64,000 bases of DNA from Usnea hakonensis. Lineage: Eukaryota; Ascomycota; Lecanoromycetes; Lecanorales; Parmeliaceae. The stretch covers positions 1 through 64,000 of the forward strand of contig BLJB01000206.1 in the NCBI GenBank assembly GCA_013423325.1. Reading direction: 5' to 3'. The notes beneath the pieces were generated by a model. That model made no database searches. It had not been told where the DNA came from and was given only the letters and a program-made list of their open reading frames with translations. This document shows, piece after piece, positions 56,529 through 64,000 of the stretch (position 1 is the stretch's first letter; each line of letters starts with the position of its first letter). The position numbers and the translations under genes are program-made.

Positions 56529-57159
56529 GGCCCCGGGGGGGAGGGAATATGGCCGTCGGTGTCAAGAGTCAAGAGGACAATGGCAATTGAAGTAGTCCAG
56601 TATGGCAGGTATTCTATCCTTCATACTATGGACTTGAGAGCTACATCACAACGACATGACAGCTACGTTACAGCTACGAATACGGCGTGTGATTACGGCT
56701 CAAGAACAGTGGAAACCCACCAGAACTCTCTATGGAAGACTCGGACGTGGTTATGCATTCAAAGCGGATACAGACCCAAGGCACGGCCGCTGGGCTGGCG
56801 GAGAGGTTGTAGGTCGGAATCAGTATCTGAAGCCAGATCGGTGCAAGCAAGAAAGAGCGAGGCTACACTCTGAATCTGTATCTGAGAAAGAACGATACAA
56901 GCTACGAAGATGTAGAAGGTAGAGACCGTAGGACCTAGCAGAGGCACTTCGTTGGAAATCTTGAATTGGACTGAATTGCAAGTCTATGCTATGGTTACTG
57001 CAGAAGTATCTCAGGTACTCGGCAGCGTTTCAGGGGATCTCTATTATGTGCCCTGCCCCTTTCGCCGAGATGCCATCAAGTGGATGGCGCATGAACACCG
57101 TGTATGCTGTATAGTGATAAAACATCCTTTCCATCCCACATGCAAACCAGATGCTCCAC
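56529..57159. other. Intergenic, CDC48 3' flank
   Basis: No gene, RNA or repeat is recognised between the small ORF and the CDC48 stop codon. Confidence 0.5.
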
Positions 57160-59911
57160 CTAGTCGTAAAGGGAATCATCGTTACCAGCATCGCCAAACC
57201 CGTTGCCATTTCCTGCAGCATCAGCAGCTGCGTCCGCGTCTGGAAATCTGAAGAAGTTGCTGCCACTCGAATTTTTCATGCTCTGAGCAAATGCTTCGTA
57301 ACGGCGAACCTCGACATCAGACACCGATCTCCTAGCTGACTGCATGGCCTCCTCGAAGTGGGCTTTGGTGAGTTCAGGTACTGGGTCCTCAGCATCGACA
57401 TCCTCCTCCATCTTGACATCTTCACCAGCAGCCTCACGTTCCTTGGTTCGCTCAATATCGATAGAGATGGATTGCTTGATAGCGAGCTTGACGGCACGCT
57501 GAGTGACGAAGCCAAGGTCGGCACCGGAGAAGCCATGAGTACGGCTCGCTATGTAGTTGATGTCGATATCGTCAGCGATGGGAGTCTTGCGCAATTGAGC
57601 CTTGAGGATACCGATACGTGAGGTCTCGTCGGGCAGAGGAACGTAGACTAGGGTGTCAAGACGCCCCGGACGGCAGAGAGCGTTGTCGAGCTGCTCGGGA
57701 CGATTTGTAGCGCCAATGACAAAGACGTTCTTTTTTGAGGTCATACCATCCATCTCTGTAAAGTGCGTTAGTAGACTGTAAGACAATTTGAATACCAGAA
57801 TTAGGACTTACCTGTCAAGAGCTGGTTGACCACACGGTCAGAGGCTCCTCCAGCGTCACCGTTTGATCCACCACGCGACTTTGCGATGGAGTCCAGCTCA
57901 TCAAGGAAAACAACACAGGGAGCGGCGGCCCTAGCCTTGTCGAAGATGTCTCGAATATTGCTCTCGGACTCACCGAACCACATACTGAGCAGCTCAGGGC
58001 CTTTGATGGAGATGAAGTTGGCAGCGCACTCATTCGCGACAGCCTTGGCGAGCAGGGTCTTACCAGTACCTGGGGGACCGTAAAATAGAACACCGCGAGA
58101 CGGGGACAGGCCGAATTTGAGAAACTTCTCGGGATGGTCAACAGGATATTGGACGCTCTCGATGAGCTCGCGCTTGACATTCTCCAATCCTCCAATGTCG
58201 TCCCAGCGGACATTGGGAACTTCGACAACAGCGACTTCGCGGAGTGCAGATGGATTCGAGACACCAAGAGCGAAGCGGAAGTTCTCCATAGTAACACCGA
58301 GCGAGTCAAGGACCTCGGCGTCAATTGTGTCTTCATCCAGATCGATCAAGTCCATTTTTTCACGAATCTGCTGCATGGCGGCCTCGGAGCAGAGCGACGC
58401 CACATCAGAACCAACGTAGCCATGGGTCTCCGCAGCGATTGACTCAAGATCAACGTCTTCTCCGAGCTTCATGTTTTTGGTGTGAATTTGAAGGATTTCA
58501 AGACGGCCAGTGGGGTCTGGAATACCAATGTCGACTTCACGATCGAAACGTCCAAAACGACGAAGTGCAGGATCGATCGAATTAGGTCGATTCGTGGCAG
58601 CCATGACTACCACATTTGAGCGGGCTTTCATGCCGTCCATGAGAGTGAGAAGCTGAGACACCACACGACGCTCGACCTCTCCGTTTGTCTTCTCGCGCTT
58701 GGGAGCAATCGAGTCGATTTCATCGATGAAGATGATGGCCGGCGAGTTCTTCTCGGCCTCCTCGAAGGCTTTGCGTAGGTTGGATTCAGACTCCCCGGCC
58801 ATCTTTGACATGATTTCGGGACCATTGATCAAGAAAAAGAATGCACCAGTCTCGTTTGCAACAGCACGAGCCATCAGTGTCTTTCCGGTACCAGGAGGAC
58901 CGAACATGAGGATACCGCGAGGTGGCTTGATACCAATGGACTTGAACAGCTGAGGATGTCGCAGAGGCAGCTCAACCAGCTCTCGAATCTGCGCCATCTG
59001 CTTTCGGCATCCACCAATGTCATCATATCCCACTTCGTTCAGGTTGCCCTCCTCGTCTTCACGCTGTATGGGCTCTCCTTCGCAGTGGATGACAGTATCT
59101 TGCGCCACAATACCAAATTCGGGTGGGTCTACTTCGACGACCTTGAACTCCACTTGTCTCATGCCTCCACGGACTGTGAATAGGTCGCCTTGTCGCACAG
59201 GTCGGTATGCTTCGCGGAAGTATGGTGCAAGGAAAACATCAAATAGAGATCCGGTCAGGCCTTCGACGGTATCAGCGATAGGTAGGACTGCTATGCGCTT
59301 GGCCTGTAACGCGTGTCAGTAACGGATTTGCTTGTTGAAACGGCAGATGGATAGCTTACATATTTGATGTCTGGGCAAGCGTGAACAGTGACGATGTCTC
59401 CGTGCTTAACGCGAAGATTGTGGCGGACCACGCGGTTCATACGTGCAGACCCATCATCAAGATCATCATCGGCCAATACGATGAGCACTGTATCCTTTCT
59501 CTTCTTGCCTTTCACTAAAACAGTATCACCACGGAACAGCTGTAGTGTCTCCATGGTGTTATTGGAGAGAGCGATGATCGAGTTGTCATCGTTAACCGCA
59601 TCGGTAACGCTGTTGCCACCAAGTCAGTAAGGTGAGCAACGAAAGTTTAGAGGGACTGCACGTACATTAGAGAGTTGGGCTTCTTCTTTTTCTTGAGAAT
59701 AGCCGTTGCTGTATCAGACTCCTGGAGCGTATTAGTGACATGTTGGATTTCCTCAGAGCTGCCTGAGCTCACCTCTTTCTTCTCAGCTCCCGAGGCATCA
59801 CTGTCACAGCGTCAGCATCGCGTCAAGTGAGAGATGCAAGTAGGGTAGGGCTTACTTCAGGTTGGCCTTTACCTTGGCCTTCGACTCCACGTACTCAGGC
59901 TCCGCAGACAT
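57160..59911 (-). CDS. CDC48: AAA+ ATPase Cdc48/p97
   Basis: Six exons (59856-59911, 59774-59801, 59666-59721, 59360-59609, 57812-59303, 57160-57755) give 825 residues, the expected length. Parts in order: short N-terminus, N domain (NTMETLQLFRGDTVLVKGKKR, then FEKV-type beta structure), D1 with GPPGTGKT, IIFIDEIDSIAPKR and arginine-finger region, D2 with a second GPPGTGKT and VVFLDELDSIAKSRGG, and an acidic/glycine-rich tail. The hexamer unfolds ubiquitinated proteins for ER-associated degradation, membrane fusion and chromatin clearance in cytosol and nucleus. The five introns are 52-56 bases, four of them clustered in the first 350 coding bases, a pattern common in highly expressed fungal genes. 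The last residues (DDSLYD) match the family's phosphotyrosine-type end. The call is firm. Confidence 0.97.
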
Positions 59912-60343
59912 GTTGAAGTTGGGTATGTGACCAAGCTTGTTGATAGTGTAGATGTAGGTTTGGTTGACTCGGTCTTTTTGAAGATGTGGGGTGACGTGCA
60001 GAAAATTAGAAAATAGATTCAGAGGATGAGAAAGAAGGCTTTTGTAGTTGGAAGGAAGTTGTGATGTGTCGAGGATGGAACTTGTTATGGTTTCTTGTGA
60101 CACACTGAGGAGTCGACAATGACCGAGAAGGACCTGAATATGAATGATGAATTATCGGCGTCCTGGCTCTTAGCGCCGGATCAATGTAAAGCCGATTCCT
60201 TAGTGCACAAAGAAACCTGTCGAACAATTTGGAAGCTGACACATCTTCATTCTTGACACAATACACAATGAAGCGAATCTATTTGATAGCAGTATGGAAT
60301 AGAGGCCACGTCGTCATGACACATTCCAAGTTCATTCGCGTAA
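59912..60343. other. Intergenic, CDC48 promoter and Pex11-like 3' flank
   Basis: The left part should be the CDC48 promoter and 5' leader; the right part borders the stop codon of the Pex11-like gene. No distinct motif is recognised. Confidence 0.5.
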
Positions 60344-61236
60344 TCAAGCTGTCATCTTCCAAGCTTGCCCAATACTCAGCGCCCCAACCACGACTCCCAA
60401 TGCTGCAATAGCACCGTCCCCTAAAACACCATTCTCGAGACTATAATGTATGGTCATAGGTGCATATGCTGCATTGACGCCAACCTCCCTATACCACTTT
60501 CCCCATCTCGCTTTCAGTCCCTCATCTTCCACTTTGTCCATCCTCAATTCTAGCTCTCCTTTCTCAACCACCTCCCCTTTCTCTGCTGATTGGCTTTTTT
60601 CCAACGCCCTGCTTTTCCTTGTCTGTCTATCGATATCCTGCCCTCTCAGCTCCAGCACCTCGTATCCTAATTTCGCAAGCTCAAGCGCCACGTAGGCGCA
60701 CCAAGCTCTTCCACTCCATATCCACGCTCTCGCTATCCTCTCTTTGCTCCATCCTAGTACACCCTTACCAGCTAGATAAGCGCCATTTTCCAAACTCTGG
60801 AAGAGTACGCATGCCACGACTTGACCCCACGTAATCGCTGTCAGGATCCCATCCGCCGGTGGCGAAAGATAGGTCGATACGCCCCAGCTATATATCCCCA
60901 AAAGCCCCCATAACCGCAGAAACACGCGGAAGTCGTCGAAGATGGCAGTAAGCGGGGTCAAGGATGTCGTTAATCGGGATATAGAGAACAGGGGAGTCTT
61001 GGCAAGGACGGAATGTAGGAGTCGGAGGGTGTAGGATACTGTTAACAGGGTCGTGTCCAGCGTGGAGGTGCGGGATAGAAGTCTAAGTCTAATCAGCGCA
61101 GCTCTATGGATAGTAAGGCCGTAGAAATTGACCTGTCGAAATGGGCTACATGGGCGTTGGCTTGAGATACGTAGGATGGGAGGGATGCGCGGAGCCGAGC
61201 CAAGGTTTTTGAGGTTGATGGAGATGAGGATGTCAT
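60344..61236 (-). CDS. Pex11-family peroxisomal membrane protein
   Basis: Two exons (61133-61236 and 60344-61082, 50-base intron) give 280 residues. I start at the ATG 61234-61236 (MTSSSPSTSKTL) because the longer frame begins with a non-ATG codon. Features: an amphipathic stretch near 45-75 (LDTTLLTVSYTLRLLHSVL), FDDFRVFLRLWGLLGIYSWG, a hydrophobic segment near 130-150 (ITWGQVVACVLFQSLENGAYLAGKG), and a C-terminal hydrophobic segment (DGAIAALGVVVGALSIGQAWK). This order is that of the Pex11C/GIM5-like branch, which elongates and divides peroxisomes. A charged loop (about 195-230) faces the cytosol. Subfamily is inferred. Confidence 0.82.
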
Positions 61237-61764
61237 TGTAGGCGATGAGAAGATGCAATGGGCGTCATGAGAGGAAGATGAAGTCAAGGTTGCTCGAGGG
61301 GTGATTACTATCGCGTGCCTCGGCTCTTTTTAGAATTTCTAAGCCACACATGGTTTCCGATCGAGATAAAAAGTCCTTGCCGGCTTTTTCGCTCAGCCCT
61401 AACAGAAAGTCGGCATGGACTTTTCATACCCACCCTCGTTCCTCCATCGACGATCTTCATCTTGAGAGTGCTATGTGGTCTCCGGAGAGACATGATATTC
61501 GATCGCGAGTTCATGGCATACTCAAGATCTGGAGATCAAATGCTCCTTTACGGCTTTGTGTATGCTTACTTCGAAGTCTGCTTACGTTCAAGTCTACAGA
61601 CCCATTCTTTCTCATTTACGCTGGTATAGGAGAGATCAAGCTCGAATTGTCTTGTGCTGTCCATTCTTCATACTATGAGAACTTTAACCGCTATTACCTT
61701 CCCTACCATAACCAATCGGTACCAATACCAAACTTTGTCCAAGCCTGGTTTACCCTATTGCTGT
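61237..61764. other. Intergenic, no supported gene
   Basis: Two medium plus-strand frames (61315-61629 and 61350-61805) overlap each other and the metalloprotease 3' end; neither has motifs. Confidence 0.5.
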
Positions 61765-62659
61765 TTAGTCTCTTACACAGGCTTTCTTGTCGATGCCAAA
61801 ATTGAGCTCCGACGAGTGGAAGCGGTCGACGAAATTTTCAACGAAGACGATTCCGAGCATCCCAAATGATCTGTTCCAGCGCCCATACACGACATCGAGC
61901 CTCGTCCCAAAATGCTTCCCGTGTCCATCGTTTTCATTAGTTCGGACCCGGTCATATGCATGCTACTACCAAGTTAGCATGAGATATTTGCTTTCCCGGC
62001 GCCGGAGTTGTACTTACACACATTTCATGCAACAGGATTGCCCACATCTTCTGCCATGGAGATTGACCTTCGCCTAAGATACTGTCAGCATTCAGCAGGA
62101 TGCGGCACTGTCCGGCCGGATAGCCTGTCCAACAAGTGACCCCCTCAGACCTCAAAATCACCTCTTTTTGTCCCGAGTGGAGTTGCCTCACGGTGTGTTC
62201 AACCTTGTGTAGCTCACTTGCCATCCCTTTGGCAATGGGGTCGTTGGTGTATTTCGGATCCTCACTTGTTCCAGGTATGAACCGATAGTTGATTCTATTG
62301 TCGCTCCAGCATATGCATACGTTTCCCCGGAGATGACCGTCAAAGAATATGCGATCCAGGTCGTGAAACGCCTTGATCGCCACGTCAGGGTGCCAGTCGT
62401 CAATCGTCAAAGCTGCACGTACCCGGGCGATCGCAGCATTTTCGTTCGGTGATGGTTTTCTATTCGCCTCGTTATGGTAATAGATGTCCCGGGTTGCTTG
62501 CATCTCTGACACGAAGTGACCACTGTGATTTTGGGGAAAACCCTCCAAGTCTTCTATATCCTCCTCCGTGACTTGATATGGCGTTCCTCGACCTATGATC
62601 ACCTCCTCCGCGGCCCGGTCACGAAGTTCTTTGCTTCCGGGTCGATTTCGGATCCACAT
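61765..62659 (-). CDS. SprT-like zinc metalloprotease-domain protein
   Basis: Two exons (62018-62659 and 61765-61962, 55-base intron) give 279 residues. The intron falls inside the zinc motif: joined, it reads LLHEMCHAYD, so HExxH is H211-E212-M-C-H215, followed by a GHGKHF motif whose first histidine (H228) is the likely third ligand. HEMCHAY with GHGxxF is the SprT/Spartan signature; Spartan cleaves DNA-protein crosslinks. The domain starts near residue 85 (AFHDLDRIFFDGHL, then CRILLNADSIL) and the protein ends soon after it, with no zinc-finger, PIP-box or Cdc48-binding motif. It may be a small SprT-domain protein of unknown role. Without splicing the frame ends in the intron and loses the second zinc histidine. 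Confidence 0.83.
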
Positions 62660-64000
62660 GGTGATGGCAGATACTGATTTGTTGACAGATAAGAAAGGAG
62701 TACGTGAGAAATTAAAAGACTACCGAGGATCGCTGGGATCAGGAGAGTGGGAGAGTAGAAACACTCGTGCCCTTTCCACGAATATCTTTGTGTTCAGTCA
62801 AAGAGTTCCTCGTCCCAAAGCTAGAACAGGGATAATGAAAACTGATGGCTTCTTTGTTGATCTGGCACTTGAAGCGCCACGAACAATCTCATTCTGCAAC
62901 CTTCCTCCAATCCTACGCGCCCAGCTGCTGCCCTAACACAAACTTCACAGTCTGCTGACCCCTCGGATACACGGAAACAAGATCCGTACATAACACATTT
63001 AGTCATTGGATGGGATGCTGAACTAACGTCCGCTCATAACACTTTTGATTTATTGAACCCCTGTCATTGGATCATCGGAGAACAGCAGCAGACGGACAAA
63101 CACCAGATCCATGCAATTCTCATCTAGTACGATCACATTCTCCAACCCAAAATTTCGCCACCGACACTGAAATGCATATGACATACAATCACTAACTAAG
63201 GCTATATCGAGCTCTACAATTCTGCTCCAGAATAGCGTGATATGGTGGACAACTAACTGCTTCAGACTCTCTCCAGCGAGATTAACAACTAAAGCCCGGT
63301 ATGCGATCCGCCTCCAATACAAGACCGCATAGCGAAGTCTCACCTTACTGTCAATGGAACTGGGGATCACAAAGTCACATAATTCGTAAGATGCGACATG
63401 ACCTTCGTTGTGCTGGAGATATTATACACTCTCCGCGCGTTCTCCTTCTTCCCTCCTGAAGATGATATGCTCACTTGAAGCTCAGGGGGTGGCTACCTAC
63501 TCTTCATCATTTCCTCCCATCTGGCATCGAGCGGAATCCTTCATACGATCTAAATATTTCACAACACCAGGAGATGATAACACTATAACACTAGCGCATA
63601 TATCCGTACATAAACAATAAACTCAGATTCTTCGCACCTACGCTCAGCTTAGCTAATCTCAGATGCGTAGGTACCTAGGTCAAAGGAAAACGATTGGGGG
63701 CTAAGGTGCCTACTATGTAAGGTACAGAGGATAGGTAGCTAGATGTAATGTCGATTGGGGACCCTGATTTGAATGCCCGCCCTGTTTTTTTAAAAGGTGG
63801 TTATGTGATATAAGTACGTACCTAATCTCCGCCGTATACGAGCTATGGTGACTACGGCGTCTAGCTGTTTACCTTTTACCGTACATATACATACATAGAG
63901 GATGCGGAAAGAGTGGGGGGGGAGCCATGTTGGTTTTTTTGGATGGGCAAACGAGGAGGGCCGAAAGTCCTACCCTGCAAATATGGCGGTGCAGATAAGG
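62660..64000. other. No supported gene
   Basis: The metalloprotease promoter is at the left. A 106-codon minus-strand frame at 63050-63370 has no recognisable motif. 63650-63740 repeats GGTACCTAGGT/AGGTACCT-like pieces. A gene could continue beyond the window edge, but none is visible here. Confidence 0.45.

Noticed and set aside
61237..61287. Longer Pex11-like start at 61287
   Set aside because: The first codon is TTG, not ATG; the first ATG in frame is 61234-61236.
63050..63370. 106-codon minus-strand frame
   Set aside because: Hydrophobic and protein-like in places, but no start context, motif or continuation; left as unsupported.

Overview
This is a nuclear window from a filamentous ascomycete (Pezizomycotina). 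Introns are short (about 47-235 bases, mostly 50-80) with GT-AG ends. The gene content fits that group: secreted glycosidases, a Zn2Cys6 regulator, a HET-domain protein, a fungal STAND-type N-terminal domain and a DUF7702-like membrane protein. The transposon at the left carries the C-to-T decay typical of repeat-induced point mutation (RIP). The class within Pezizomycotina cannot be settled from what I can see.

Layout. 1-5037 is the 5' two thirds of a Ty3/gypsy LTR retrotransposon on the minus strand; its integrase C-terminus and second LTR lie outside the window. It is full of stop codons at former glutamine positions, and a recognisable -1 frameshift site joins gag to pol. 5038-6500 is AT-rich transposon debris, including an apparent hAT-type end. 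6.5-17.7 kb holds sugar-related genes: a secreted GH2 beta-mannosidase (9 exons), a seven-helix DUF7702-like protein, a secreted GH128-like glucanase and a GT17-type glycosyltransferase. 17.7-18.8 kb is a microsatellite-rich convergent spacer with two assembly gaps. 18.8-29.7 kb has three large minus-strand genes: a plasma-membrane Na+/H+ antiporter (NHA1 type), a CAMK-like kinase and the mitochondrial dynamin MGM1. 29.7-33.1 kb has a tRNA-Arg(ACG), a decayed gene interrupted only by TGA codons, and an atypical kinase-like gene.

33.9-38.2 kb holds a divergent pair: a Pub1/TIA1-like three-RRM protein and a probable Mediator subunit 2. 39.6-43.4 kb is a convergent pair, a short-chain dehydrogenase and a Zn2Cys6 regulator. 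Next come a divergent casein kinase 1 (44.3-45.4 kb) and a secreted S10 carboxypeptidase (46.4-48.6 kb). 49.6-55.4 kb has a HET-domain gene followed on the same strand by a gene joining a STAND-type N-terminal domain to duplicated LIM modules. This pair is the best candidate for an unusual recognition or incompatibility locus. 56.0-62.7 kb is mainly housekeeping: a small unknown ORF, CDC48, a Pex11-family peroxisomal protein and a SprT-like metalloprotease.

Most intron-exon models were rebuilt by eye and checked for frame closure: the exon lengths of every multi-exon model sum to a multiple of three. No transcript evidence was available, and all family names are read from sequence motifs without database searches.
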